34,088 nucleotides of DNA from Thermobacillus xylanilyticus (GCF_907165215.1 NZ_CAJRAY010000105.1:13846-47933); one strand, 5' to 3'. Numbered from the stretch's first letter, positions 1-8,666 are shown. Translations and numbers: made by a program. The notes: generated from the sequence alone by a model not told the origin.

Positions 1-1898
1 TCGGTCAGCACGCCGTCTTCGCGGGACCGCATCGGCAGCACGCCTTCGTTCGCGCCGAGCAGATAGCCGGCCAGCACGCCGCCCGTGCGCGACCGGTCCA
101 GACTGCCGACCAGCACCTGGTCGACCGACGGCGGCACGCTGCCGAGCTGCAGGCTGTCCAGGCCCGTCTCGACCATGCCCGCGAACAGATCGGCCGGCAT
201 CCGCTCTTCGCCCGCGAGCTCGACCAGCTGATCCAGCAGGCTCATGACGCCGTCCCACAACTGGCGATGCGCCCGCGACCGGAGCAATTCGCCGTTCTCC
301 GCGTCCTCCAGGCTCCATGCTTCCAGCCGGTCCGCCGCACCGACCGCATCGAGCAGATCATACAGCGCCGCGCACATCGCCCGGACATCCCGGGCGCGGG
401 CGAGCGCCCGGCCGAACCGGTCGAGCGGGGCGACGATCCGTTCCCGGCATTGCAACAGCCGCCGGAACGCATCCGGATCTTCTTCTTCCGCATGGCCCGG
501 TTCGTCCTCCAGCGGATCGCGCACCAGCGGCCGCCAGCTTCCCGGATCCAGCCATCTGCGGCCGTCGATGCCCGCGGCGAGCACGTAGTTCTCCAGCCGG
601 TCCAGATCGCTCCGGTCAATGCCGGAATCCGGACCCGTCAAGAGCTCCGTCTTGATGCACCGGATGACGGCGTCGTGCCGCCAGCCCCCGGTCACCGTCT
701 CGAGCGCGGACCGGATGAACTCGACAAGCGGGTGATGCGGGATGACGGATTTCCGGTCGAGGAAAAACGGGATGCCGTAATCGGAGAACGTCTGCTCGAT
801 CAGATCGGCATAATCGGCCAAATTTCGCACCATGACCGCGATGTCGCGCCAGCGAAGCCCGTCCTCCTGCACGCGGCGCAGGATGTCCCGCGCGGCGGCG
901 TCGACTTCGGCGCGCCGGTTCGCCGCGGCGCGGATTACAACCCCGCAGCGCGGATGCTCCGGATCAAACCAATCTTCCGGCACGGCCATCGGCGTCCGGC
1001 TGCCGTAATGGCGCTCCAGATGCGCGAGCATCGGGCTGTCGGCCCAGCGGGGGGCCGGTTCCGGCCGAAGCACGAACGGCGGCTCCACGGGCACGTCCGA
1101 TCGTTCGGCAAGCTCCCGAAGCCGTATGTACGTCTCGGCCGTCGGCCGGAACAAATCGAGCTCGGGCGGCTGTTCACCCGGTCCGTAAGGCCGGTCGAGG
1201 GTCAGGGTGACGGTCACGCTCCGCGCGCAGCGGATCATCGTCTCCAGCGCGGCGTATTCGGCCGGCGTAAAGCCGTGGAAGCCGTCGACCCAGATTTCGG
1301 CCGCCGCGAGGCTGCTGGCGCCGAATCCCCGCGCAAGGTACGCAAGGCCGTCTTCGGCGTCCAGATATCGACCGGCAAGCGCGCTCTCCAGTTCGGCGTA
1401 GAGCAGCCGGATGTCGTGCAATTTCCTCTCGAGCAGCCCGTCCGGCGATGCCAGCGCGGCGTCCGCCGCCAGCGTTTCAAGGCTTTCCGGCGTCACGCCG
1501 TACCGCTTCATCTCGGTCAGCAGTTCGTTCAGCTTGTCGACAAAACCGCGCTGCCCCGCGCTGCCGGCGAACAGGCGCAAACGGTCGGCGTGGCGATGGA
1601 GCAATTTGAACAGCAGCATGTTCTTCCCGTTCTCGCCGATCGGGACGAGCGCCGTTCCTCCCGTCTCCTGCATGACGCGGAACGCCAGGCGGCGGAAGCT
1701 GAGCGCCTGCGCCCGCATCGTGCCGGGCACGCCGGGCGTTCCGAGAAGCGCATATTCGGTTGTGAACGTCGCCTGCTCGGGCACGAGCAGGATGAGAGGC
1801 GGTCCGTCGGGCGCTTCCGCCAGTCTGGCGCGCACTTCGTCCAGACAATGGCGCGTCTTGCCCGTTCCCGCGCGTCCGAGCACGAATCGCAGCTTCAC
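1..1898 (-). CDS. addB: ATP-dependent helicase/nuclease subunit B (AddB), C-terminus beyond window
   Basis: AddB is the RecB-nuclease-like partner of AddA. Together they resect double-strand breaks and generate Chi-terminated 3' ends for RecA. About 632 residues are visible, the family is usually near 1,150, and the rest lies left of position 1. The start is a GTG at 1898 preceded by AGGGGG eight bases upstream. The protein opens KLRFVLGRAGTGKT, a Walker A motif at residues 8-15, followed by the AddB-type segment LLVPEQATFTTEYALL. At the left edge the frame reads AGYLLGANEGVLPMR, the family's conserved GxNEGVxPxR helicase-like motif. The iron-sulphur/nuclease domain is not in view, so nuclease competence cannot be judged. 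addA would be expected just beyond the left edge. The gene is divergent from the phosphodiesterase gene, with a LexA-type box between them. Confidence 0.93.
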   Translation of the reverse strand, partial: MKLRFVLGRAGTGKTRHCLDEVRARLAEAPDGPPLILLVPEQATFTTEYALLGTPGVPGTMRAQALSFRRLAFRVMQETGGTALVPIGENGKNMLLFKLLHRHADRLRLFAGSAGQRGFVDKLNELLTEMKRYGVTPESLETLAADAALASPDGLLERKLHDIRLLYAELESALAGRYLDAEDGLAYLARGFGASSLAAAEIWVDGFHGFTPAEYAALETMIRCARSVTVTLTLDRPYGPGEQPPELDLFRPTAETYIRLRELAERSDVPVEPPFVLRPEPAPRWADSPMLAHLERHYGSRTPMAVPEDWFDPEHPRCGVVIRAAANRRAEVDAAARDILRRVQEDGLRWRDIAVMVRNLADYADLIEQTFSDYGIPFFLDRKSVIPHHPLVEFIRSALETVTGGWRHDAVIRCIKTELLTGPDSGIDRSDLDRLENYVLAAGIDGRRWLDPGSWRPLVRDPLEDEPGHAEEEDPDAFRRLLQCRERIVAPLDRFGRALARARDVRAMCAALYDLLDAVGAADRLEAWSLEDAENGELLRSRAHRQLWDGVMSLLDQLVELAGEERMPADLFAGMVETGLDSLQLGSVPPSVDQVLVGSLDRSRTGGVLAGYLLGANEGVLPMRSREDGVLT

Positions 1899-1926
1899 GG
1901 CGATTCCCCCTGTCCATGATTCTCTT

Positions 1927-1955
1927 ATTCTAGCATACCGGCCGGGGAAAATCAC
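1927..1955 (-). promoter_or_regulatory. Possible extended -10 promoter for addB
   Basis: On the minus strand TATGC-TAGAAT gives a TGn extended -10 with one mismatch to TATAAT at 1927-1932. The hexamer 17 bases upstream (GTGATT) is a poor -35, so this would rely on the extended element. Transcription would start about 20 bases before the addB ribosome binding site. This is an inference from motif and position only. Confidence 0.4.
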
Positions 1956-1985
1956 GAAGAAAACAAACGTATGTTCGTGTTTTCC
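1946..1985. repeat. Imperfect inverted repeat in the addB / phosphodiesterase divergent region
   Basis: The arms are GGAAAATCACGAA (1946-1958) and TTCGTGTTTTCC (1974-1985). They pair over 12 positions with one bulged T and enclose 15 bases. The right arm shares TTCG with the LexA-type box. It could be a regulator-binding dyad or a leader hairpin. Confidence 0.55.
1964..1977 (-). promoter_or_regulatory. LexA (DinR) SOS-box-like operator
   Basis: Read on the minus strand this is CGAACATACGTTTG: half-site CGAAC, four bases, half-site GTTTG. It fits the Gram-positive LexA box, CGAAC-N4-GTTYx. It lies upstream of the putative addB -35 and could also cover a promoter reading toward the phosphodiesterase gene. 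AddB's role in break repair makes SOS control plausible. LexA itself is not encoded in the window. Confidence 0.6.
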
Positions 1986-2046
1986 GTGCATGCCCGCGCA
2001 GGAATGAGCCACCCTAATGGAGGAAAATGTTGCGGAAGGAGGGCGG

Positions 2047-2943
2047 ATGTTGCGCCGCACATTGTCCCATCGCATCCTGCTGCTGACCGTTGCCGCCGCA
2101 GCCCTGGTCTTCACGCCGGCTGCGGCCGGCACCGCCGACCCCGATGCGTTCAGCGCCGGCCGAAACGCCGCGGCATGGTCCGTGCACGCGCGTCTCCCGG
2201 ATGCCCGGACGCCGGCGGCCGGGCCGCTGATCGCCGCCCATCGCGGCGCTTCGAAATATGCGCCCGAGAACACGATGGCCGCCTTCCGCCTCGCCGAGAC
2301 CATGGGCGCGAACTTCATCGAGCTGGATGTGCGGGCGACGCGGGACGGCCGGCTCATCGCGCTGCACGATGAAACCGTCGACCGGACAACGAACGGCAAG
2401 GGGCGGGCGGGTGAGCTGACCTTCGGCGAAATCCGCCGCCTGGATGCCGGCGGGTGGTTCTCCCCGGCCTTCAGGGGCGAGCGGATTCCGTCCCTGGAAG
2501 AAGTGCTGGACCGCTTCGGCGGCGGCATCGGCCTGATCCTCGAACTGAAGCAGCCGTCCGCCTATCCCGGCATCGAGCAGGCCTTGGCGCGGCTGTTGAC
2601 CGAGCGCGGACTGGACCGGCCGGAGCGCGGACGGATCATCATTCAGTCGTTCGACACCGGCTCCCTGCGCCGGGTGCGCGAGCTGCTGCCGAACATGCCG
2701 ATCGCCGTGCTGGTCCGCCCGCGCCAGCGCGTCACGTCGCGCGACCTGGCCGAATACCGGAAATTCGCCGATGCCGTCCATCTGCCCGGCGCGTCGGCGC
2801 GCAAGCCGGTCATCCGCAGAATTCAATCCTGCGGCCTGTCCGTCATGGTCTGGAACATCCATGGCGAGCGGCAAGCCCGCCGGCTGCTGCGGTACGGCGT
2901 CGACGGCATCCTGACGGACGATCCTTTGCTGCTTGGCCGATGA
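2047..2943 (+). CDS. Secreted glycerophosphodiester phosphodiesterase (GDPD family)
   Basis: This enzyme hydrolyses glycerophosphodiesters to glycerol-3-phosphate plus an alcohol. Residues 1-30 form a signal peptide (MLRRTLSHR, hydrophobic core, AAAG-type cleavage region), so it should act outside the membrane on deacylated lipids or teichoic-acid fragments. GDPD signatures are clear: AAHRGASKYAPENT (catalytic H65, R66), IELDVRATRDG (E92, D94 metal ligands), ALHDETVDRTTNG (H107) and LILELK. The C-terminal VWNIHGERQARRLLRYGVDGILTDDP is the usual barrel end. I chose ATG 2047 because AAGGAGGG precedes it by only 3-4 bases. An in-frame ATG at 2017 would add ten charged residues before the signal peptide and lacks a ribosome binding site. 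The length of 298 residues is normal. The gene is monocistronic and divergent from addB. Confidence 0.9.
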   Translation: MLRRTLSHRILLLTVAAAALVFTPAAAGTADPDAFSAGRNAAAWSVHARLPDARTPAAGPLIAAHRGASKYAPENTMAAFRLAETMGANFIELDVRATRDGRLIALHDETVDRTTNGKGRAGELTFGEIRRLDAGGWFSPAFRGERIPSLEEVLDRFGGGIGLILELKQPSAYPGIEQALARLLTERGLDRPERGRIIIQSFDTGSLRRVRELLPNMPIAVLVRPRQRVTSRDLAEYRKFADAVHLPGASARKPVIRRIQSCGLSVMVWNIHGERQARRLLRYGVDGILTDDPLLLGR

Positions 2944-2964
2944 CGGTTCGCCGCCCGCGCGCAT

Positions 2965-3010
2965 AAAAAAAACGCCGCACGCCCTGGACCGAAATCCCGG
3001 ACATGCGGCG
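2965..3010 (-). terminator. Rho-independent terminator of the GH2 gene
   Basis: On the minus strand CGCCGCA (3004-3010) pairs with TGCGGCG (2973-2979) and is followed by eight T. It lies about 40 bases after the GH2 stop codon. The convergent phosphodiesterase gene has no matching T-run in its own direction. Confidence 0.85.
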
Positions 3011-3051
3011 GACCGCAGAAATCCCGATCTCCCGAATCGTAACCATCCGAT

Positions 3052-6000
3052 TTACCGCTCAAACCGGAACCATCCGAAATCGAACCGGCTCCCCGGCAGG
3101 AACACGAACGTCACATCCCGGACGCCCGCCACCGGCTCCAGCTCAAATACGCGCTCTTCATACCCGTTCGACGCCGTGAACTCGATCGCCCGGGCCTGCT
3201 CGCCGTCCGGACCGGCGAAGCGGATATGGATCGTGTTCCGGTCGATCGGCGAGCGTCCGCAGATGACGATCCTCGACGCGCCGGCCTCGCCGAAATCCAT
3301 CCCGCCGAACACCAGCGAGACGTTGTTGCCGATCTCCTCGACCCTGCCGCCGGCCACTGTAAACGTGTCGCCGTAGATATGATCGCAGGAAGCCGCGTCG
3401 TTCCGCTCGAACGCCCGGTTCCTCCGCGCGAACGAGAAGCCTTTGATGTGCATTTTCGCGCGGGTGACAAAACTGATCGACGTGACGCCCTTCAGCACCT
3501 TCGACAGCTTGTACGTCTCTTCCTGATAGACGTTCCAGCGCGACGGCTTCTGGTAAATGACGTCCGCCAGCCGTTCGGCCCCTTCCTCGCCGGGCATCCC
3601 TTCCCAGATCTGCAGCGAATACGGCTCGCTCGTCAGCGCGAAGATCGGAATCGTGATCGTGTCCGACCCGACAGGCCCGAAATCGATGCCGCGCCAGCAG
3701 ACAACCGTTTCGCCGTCCCTCGCCGTCGCGACGCCGCGCTCGTTGCCGTTGCCGGCCTCGCCCGCCGCCTCATCGTACAGCCCGCCCGCGATGAAGCCGT
3801 ACGGGTCCTTGTACGCCGGACCCAGGCCTTCGACCTTGAACTCGAGGCTCGCGATCAGCCGGATCTTGTCCGTGCCGTTCCGGCTCATGCAGCGCAGACG
3901 AAAGTTCCCGTCGCCGAGCGCCGTCACCTTCGCGACCAGCCCGTCCGCCTCGACCTTCGCGAGATTCGAGTCGATGCCGGCGTCGTTCACGACGCGCCAT
4001 TCGACATCGCGGTACGACGCATTCTCCGGATGCAGCCTCGCCTCCACGACGATCTCCCGCAGGGTCGGATCGAAACGCTGCCCCGCCGCGCTGACCAGCT
4101 CGATCTTGCGCACCGGCACCTCGTCTTCGCGTCCCGTCACGACCGGCAGCGGCCGGTTCGCCATACGCGCGGAGACGCCCTTCGGCGCGCCGCCAGCAGG
4201 TACGATGGCTTCAAGCTCCAGCACCGCCGTCTCCAGCCCGGGGGACGACACTTCGACCCGGACCGGTCCAGGTTCCGTGCCCGCCGCGATGATCGCCATC
4301 AGCTTGCCGCTGAACAGCCGGCGGCTCACACCCTTGTACGGGTCGTAATCCGTGCTGTCGCCGTTGTCCAGGCCGACGAGCCGGCCCGCGCCGGAAACGT
4401 CCACCCGCACGCGGTTCACGGCATTTTCGACGGGGTTGCCGTCCCCGTCCTCCATTCCGATCTCGACGAACGTGAGGTCCGTCCCGTCCGCCGCCAGCAT
4501 CGGCTTGTCCGCCCGCAGCCGGATTCGCTTCGCGTCGCCGAACGAGCGCCGCACATCGGTTGCGATCACCCGGCCGTCTTCGTCATACGCGATCGCCTCC
4601 AGCACGCCGGGCTCGTACGGCACCTTCCACCACCCGACGAGCTGCGCGCCGCGCTCGTGGTCGAGCTCCCGTACACCGAGCGGCCGGCCGTTCAGCCGGA
4701 GCTCCACGCGCGGCGCGTTCGTCGCGGCCCGCACATCGATCATCTGCCCCGGGCTGAAATCCCAGTACGGGAACAGATGGACCACCGGCCGCTTCCGACG
4801 ATCCGTCCACGCGGCCTGATAGATATAGTAGGAATCCTTCGGGAACGTCGCCGTATCGAGCTGGCCGAAATACGAATTCTTCGTATGATACGGCGTCGGC
4901 TCGCCGATGTAGTCGAAGCCGGTCCACAGAAACTGGCCGAGCGAGAACGGCGCGTCGCGCTCCGCGATGATGCACGCTTCCGGCGATTTCGCGCCCCAGC
5001 TCGTCGAGCTGTTGCCGAGGGCGGAGCACTGCTCGTCATCGTCCGCGAGCACCGACGCCTCGAACGGAAAATGGTAGATGCCCCGGCTCGACAAGACCGA
5101 CGCCGTCTCGCTGCCGTAGATGACCCAGTCCGGATGCTCCAGGTGGTGTTGATGGTAAAATTTTTCCCCGTAGTTGTACCCGACAACATCGATAAGTTCG
5201 GCGCACTTCTGCGCGTTCGGCCACGGCATGTAGTTCGAGCCGATCGTCACCGGCGCGTTCCCCTTCGGATCGTGCTCGCGCACATAGCCGATCAGCAGCC
5301 GGGTCAGCTCCTGACCGCGCTTCTCGTCGGCATGGGTGTCATAGATCTCGTTGCCGATGCTCCACATGAGCAGGCTCGGATGGTTCCGGTCGCGCCGCAC
5401 CCAGCTCCGCACATCCTTCGCCGCCCATTCCGGGAAAAACCGCGCGTAGTCGTACGGCGTCTTCGGCCGCTCCCACATGTCGAACGCCTCCGAGACGACG
5501 AAGAATCCCATCTCGTCCGCCATGTCCATCAGTTCCGGCGCCGGCATGTTGTGCGCGGTGCGGAGCGCGTTTACGCCCATTTCCTTGAGCAGCCCAAGCC
5601 TGCGCCGCAGCGCGACGGGATTGAACGCCGCGCCGAGCGCCCCGAGATCATGGTGTTCGCAGACGCCGTTCAGCTTCATTTTCCCGCCGTTCACGATCAG
5701 CCCCCGATCCGGGTCCATCACGACGTGGCGGAAACCGATCCGCTGGACCACCCGCTCATACGGTTCGGCATCAATCGCCGCGTCCGCCGGCCGCAGTTCC
5801 GTCACGAGCGTGTACAGGTTCGGCTCGTCCGGGTGCCACAGCTTCGGGTCCTCGACGATGAGCTCGTGCGACGCCACGGAACGGCCCGCCTCCGCGCGCC
5901 CGGACGTCTCCGCAACCACCCGTCCGCGATGCATGATCGCATGCGTCAGCACCGCTGCGTCAGCCAGCACAACCTCCGTGTCGATCCCGACCAGCCACCG

Positions 6001-6477
6001 CCCGTCCTCCTGCCGCCGCACCGACACATACACGCCGTCCGTCTCGATCCAGTTCGGCCCCCGCGTTTTCAACCAGACATTGCGGTAAATGCCGGCGCCC
6101 GAATACCAGCGGCTGTTCGGACTCTGATGGACGACTTTCACGACAATCTCGTTCTCGCCGTCCTCAAGCGCATCGGTGATCTCGTGCTCGAACGAGGAGT
6201 AGCCGTACTTCCATTCGCCGACCGCCGCGCCGTTCACGTAGACGGTGCTGTCCATATAGACGCCGTCAAAACAAATCAGCGCCCGCCGGCCGTCCTTCCT
6301 CCATCGGAACGTCTTGCGGTACCAGCCGATGCCGTTCTCGTACAGGTTCCGCGTGTCCCAGATCAGCCAGTCGTGGGGCAGGTCGACCGGCTCAAAGGCG
6401 AGCCCCTGCCAGCCTTCCCGATCCAGGCCGGTCTTCGCGAACGTCCAGCCGTCGTTGAACAATATCCGGGTATTCAT
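3052..6477 (-). CDS. Glycoside hydrolase family 2 beta-galactosidase-type enzyme with tandem C-terminal carbohydrate-binding-like modules
   Basis: This is a retaining GH2 exo-glycosidase, probably a beta-galactosidase. Family 2 also includes glucuronidases and mannosidases, so the substrate is inferred. Domain order over 1,141 residues: jelly-roll sugar-binding domain (about 1-140, LPHDWLIWD and RWYSGAGIYRNVWL); Ig-like domain (145-255); TIM barrel (260-560) with acid/base E377 in WSIGNEIYD and nucleophile E457 in VIYGSETAS; further Ig-like domains (590-890); two similar carbohydrate-binding-like beta domains (about 905-1025 and 1040-1141), each with a (G/I)xDFGxxGx motif. There is no signal peptide, so it is probably cytoplasmic and acts on imported oligosaccharides. 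ATG 6477 has AAAGGAG five bases upstream. The open frame continues 34 codons further upstream, but that stretch contains the promoter-like TATAAT. No transporter or regulator gene is adjacent. Confidence 0.9.
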   Translation of the reverse strand: MNTRILFNDGWTFAKTGLDREGWQGLAFEPVDLPHDWLIWDTRNLYENGIGWYRKTFRWRKDGRRALICFDGVYMDSTVYVNGAAVGEWKYGYSSFEHEITDALEDGENEIVVKVVHQSPNSRWYSGAGIYRNVWLKTRGPNWIETDGVYVSVRRQEDGRWLVGIDTEVVLADAAVLTHAIMHRGRVVAETSGRAEAGRSVASHELIVEDPKLWHPDEPNLYTLVTELRPADAAIDAEPYERVVQRIGFRHVVMDPDRGLIVNGGKMKLNGVCEHHDLGALGAAFNPVALRRRLGLLKEMGVNALRTAHNMPAPELMDMADEMGFFVVSEAFDMWERPKTPYDYARFFPEWAAKDVRSWVRRDRNHPSLLMWSIGNEIYDTHADEKRGQELTRLLIGYVREHDPKGNAPVTIGSNYMPWPNAQKCAELIDVVGYNYGEKFYHQHHLEHPDWVIYGSETASVLSSRGIYHFPFEASVLADDDEQCSALGNSSTSWGAKSPEACIIAERDAPFSLGQFLWTGFDYIGEPTPYHTKNSYFGQLDTATFPKDSYYIYQAAWTDRRKRPVVHLFPYWDFSPGQMIDVRAATNAPRVELRLNGRPLGVRELDHERGAQLVGWWKVPYEPGVLEAIAYDEDGRVIATDVRRSFGDAKRIRLRADKPMLAADGTDLTFVEIGMEDGDGNPVENAVNRVRVDVSGAGRLVGLDNGDSTDYDPYKGVSRRLFSGKLMAIIAAGTEPGPVRVEVSSPGLETAVLELEAIVPAGGAPKGVSARMANRPLPVVTGREDEVPVRKIELVSAAGQRFDPTLREIVVEARLHPENASYRDVEWRVVNDAGIDSNLAKVEADGLVAKVTALGDGNFRLRCMSRNGTDKIRLIASLEFKVEGLGPAYKDPYGFIAGGLYDEAAGEAGNGNERGVATARDGETVVCWRGIDFGPVGSDTITIPIFALTSEPYSLQIWEGMPGEEGAERLADVIYQKPSRWNVYQEETYKLSKVLKGVTSISFVTRAKMHIKGFSFARRNRAFERNDAASCDHIYGDTFTVAGGRVEEIGNNVSLVFGGMDFGEAGASRIVICGRSPIDRNTIHIRFAGPDGEQARAIEFTASNGYEERVFELEPVAGVRDVTFVFLPGSRFDFGWFRFER

Positions 6478-6516
6478 GTCGACTCCTTTGCGCCTGCCAT
6501 TTTTTCCAACAAGCCG

Positions 6517-6545
6517 ATTATAGTCGAGCGCGCGCCGTTTCGATA
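6517..6545 (-). promoter_or_regulatory. Promoter candidate for the GH2 gene
   Basis: A perfect TATAAT (minus strand, 6517-6522) lies 40 bases upstream of the GH2 ATG, downstream of the pncB terminator hairpin. The hexamer 17 bases upstream (TATCGA) is a weak -35, so an activator may be needed. Confidence 0.5.
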
Positions 6546-6550
6546 CCCGG

Positions 6551-6587
6551 AAAAACGGACAATCCCCCCGATCCGGCAAAGATTGTC
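6551..6587 (-). terminator. Probable terminator of the pncA-pncB operon
   Basis: On the minus strand GACAATC (6581-6587) pairs with GATTGTC (6558-6564) across a 16-base loop. CG-TTTTT follows. It begins seven bases after the pncB stop. The stem is AT-rich and short, so termination may be partial. Confidence 0.6.
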
Positions 6588-6593
6588 TTTAAT

Positions 6594-8057
6594 TCAGCCC
6601 CTTTTCTGTTCAATGTCCTCCCTGACTTTGCGGATGATCGCCATTTTGTTGTCCCAGCATGCCTGGCTCAGATCAACGGGGTATTCCGCCGGATTCAGCG
6701 TCCGCTTGTACTCGTCCCAGAGCAGCTCCAGATTGTCCGCCGCAAACCGTCGGATTTCATCGAGCGGCGGCAGCTCGTAGACCAGCTTCCCGTCTTCGAA
6801 AATGGTATGGTGCAGCTCCCGCGCCTCGAAATTCGTCACGAACTTCATGATGTGCGTATGGACGGGATGGAACATTTTCAGCCGTTCTTCGTCCTGCGGT
6901 TTTTCGTGCTCCAGCGCGATGTAGTCGCCCTCGGCCTTGCCGCTTCGCCGGTTGATGATGCGATACACTTTTTTCAGCCCGGGCGTCGTGATTTTTTCGG
7001 GGTTCGAGCTGATTTTGATCGTATCGGCCATCCGCCCGTTCTCGTCCTCGATCGCCACCATCTTGTAGACGGCGCCCAGCGCGGGTTGGTCCCAGGCCGT
7101 GATTAGCCGCGTCCCGATTCCCCAGACATCGATTTTGGCGCCTTGGGCTTTCAGGTTCAGAATCGTATGTTCGTCCAGATCGTTCGAGGCGATGATCTTC
7201 GCATTCGGGAATCCCGCTTCGTCCAGCATTTCCCGTGCCTTCTTCGACAGATAGGCCAGGTCGCCGCTGTCCAGCCGGATGCCGACGAAGTTGATGCGAT
7301 TGCCGAATTCCCGGGCCACCCGGATCGCGTTCGGCACGCCGGAGCGGAGCGTATCGTAGGTGTCGACCAGGAAGACGCAATTCTTGTGGGTGCCGGCGTA
7401 TTTCCGAAATGCCTCGTATTCGTCCCGATAGGCCTGCACCATCGCGTGGGCGTGCGTGCCGGCGATCGGGATGCCGAACATTTTGCCGGCCCGGACATTG
7501 GCGGTGCCGTCAAAACCGCCGATGACCGCCGCCCGCGCTCCCCATACCGCGGCGTCCATTTCCTGCGCCCTTCTGGTGCCGAATTCCAATGCCGTGTCGC
7601 TGCCGATAATGTGCTTGATGCGGGAAGCTTTCGTCGCGATCAGCGTCTGGTAGTTGACGATGTTCAGAATCGCGGTCTCGATCAGCTGGCATTGGATAAG
7701 GGGAGCTTCAATGCGCATCAGCGGTTCGCCCGCAAACGCGAGCTCCCCTTCCCGCATGGAGCGGACGGTTCCCGTGAACCGCAGTTCTCTCAGGAAATCC
7801 AGGTAGCCGCTGTCGAACCCTTCTTCCTTCAGGTAGGCAAGGTCGGTGTCCGAGAAGCGGAACTGCTGCAGGAAACGCACCACCCGCTCCAAACCGGCGA
7901 AAATCGCGTACCCGTTGCCGAACGGCATTTTCCGGAAGAAAACTTCGAACACCGCTTTGCGGTTGTGCAAGCCGTCCGCCCAGTAAACTTCGCCCATGTT
8001 CAGCTGGTAGCGGTCGGTATGGAGCGCCACGCTGTCGTCCCGATAGATCTGGTTCAT
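6594..8057 (-). CDS. pncB: Nicotinate phosphoribosyltransferase
   Basis: PncB converts nicotinate and PRPP to nicotinate mononucleotide with ATP hydrolysis. This is the second step of the Preiss-Handler NAD-salvage route in the cytoplasm. The 487-residue product has the family's full length. Motifs: LHTDRYQLNMGEVYW near the N-terminus; LEFGTRRAQEMDAAVWGAR (about 158-175); IAGTHAHAMVQAY (199-210), which carries the histidine phosphorylated during catalysis (H202 or H204); and FVGIRLDSGDLAYLSKKA in the PRPP-binding half. The start is ATG 8057. It begins 13 bases after the pncA stop, so the two salvage genes form one operon, as yueJ-yueK do in B. subtilis. Confidence 0.95.
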   Translation of the reverse strand: MNQIYRDDSVALHTDRYQLNMGEVYWADGLHNRKAVFEVFFRKMPFGNGYAIFAGLERVVRFLQQFRFSDTDLAYLKEEGFDSGYLDFLRELRFTGTVRSMREGELAFAGEPLMRIEAPLIQCQLIETAILNIVNYQTLIATKASRIKHIIGSDTALEFGTRRAQEMDAAVWGARAAVIGGFDGTANVRAGKMFGIPIAGTHAHAMVQAYRDEYEAFRKYAGTHKNCVFLVDTYDTLRSGVPNAIRVAREFGNRINFVGIRLDSGDLAYLSKKAREMLDEAGFPNAKIIASNDLDEHTILNLKAQGAKIDVWGIGTRLITAWDQPALGAVYKMVAIEDENGRMADTIKISSNPEKITTPGLKKVYRIINRRSGKAEGDYIALEHEKPQDEERLKMFHPVHTHIMKFVTNFEARELHHTIFEDGKLVYELPPLDEIRRFAADNLELLWDEYKRTLNPAEYPVDLSQACWDNKMAIIRKVREDIEQKRG

Positions 8058-8070
8058 GGTTCAGTCTCCC

Positions 8071-8619
8071 TTACAAGACGGTTGCGCCGAGGGTGTTGCG
8101 GAAGTGCCGCAGCGCCCACTCATGGCCTTCCGGATCAAAGCTTGCCACGGCGTTCTGATGCACGACGATTCGAAAGCCTTTGTTGTACGCGTCCACCGCC
8201 GTATGCAGCACGCAAATGTCCGTGCAGACGCCGACCAGATGCAGTTCTTCAATCCCCCGCGCGCGCAGCACGAGCTCGAGATTCGTTCCCGCAAAAGCGC
8301 TGTACCGCGTTTTGTCCATCCAGATCACGTTCGGCTTGTCCTTGTTCGCTTCATAGACGGCCTGCAAGGTCCCGTACAGTTCCCGGCCTTTCGTGCCCGC
8401 CAGATTGTGCGGCGGGAACAGCTTCGTCTCGGGGTGGTACGGATCGTCCTTGTGGTGGATGTCGATCGCGAGCACGACCAGATCCCCGGCGGCGACGAAT
8501 TGATTCGTCAGTTCCGCGATCCTGCCTTCGATCGCCCGGGCCGTCTCGCCGCAGGTCAGGGCGCCGTCCGCCGCGACGAAATCGTTCGTGTAATCGATGT
8601 GGATCAGCGCTTTTTTCAT
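8071..8619 (-). CDS. pncA: Nicotinamidase (isochorismatase-fold cysteine hydrolase)
   Basis: PncA deamidates nicotinamide to nicotinate and so feeds the PncB step. The 182-residue protein has the complete catalytic triad D9 (HIDYTNDF), K103 (WMDKTRYSAF) and C136 (VGVCTDICVLHTA). Likely metal ligands are in AIDIHHKDDPYHP and LFPPHN. Some isochorismatase-fold proteins act on other substrates, but the adjacent pncB makes nicotinamide the best assignment. The start is ATG 8619, with AAGGGAGG eight bases upstream. It is the first gene of the pncA-pncB operon. Confidence 0.93.
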   Translation of the reverse strand: MKKALIHIDYTNDFVAADGALTCGETARAIEGRIAELTNQFVAAGDLVVLAIDIHHKDDPYHPETKLFPPHNLAGTKGRELYGTLQAVYEANKDKPNVIWMDKTRYSAFAGTNLELVLRARGIEELHLVGVCTDICVLHTAVDAYNKGFRIVVHQNAVASFDPEGHEWALRHFRNTLGATVL

Positions 8620-8666
8620 GTGTCATGCCTCCCTTGAAACTTATCGTTCTCAATCGGCTTACACCC

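Noticed and set aside
267..1919. A 550-codon plus-strand frame opposite addB
   Set aside because: The minus frame has Walker A and the GxNEGVxPxR motif. The plus frame is its mirror.
2014..2964. A 316-codon minus-strand frame opposite the phosphodiesterase gene
   Set aside because: The plus frame has a signal peptide and all GDPD motifs.
6490..6515. A catabolite-repression (cre)-like sequence in the GH2 leader (TGGAAAAAATGGCA)
   Set aside because: It has about four mismatches to the cre consensus and lacks the central CG.
3226..6780. A 1,184-codon open frame on the plus strand opposite the GH2 gene
   Set aside because: Antisense shadow. The minus-strand frame has full GH2 domains and catalytic residues; the plus-strand product has no recognisable motif.
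8620..8666. A possible NAD-responsive riboswitch or operator upstream of pncA
   Set aside because: The leader is under 50 bases, with no stable fold or clear NrtR/NiaR repeat.
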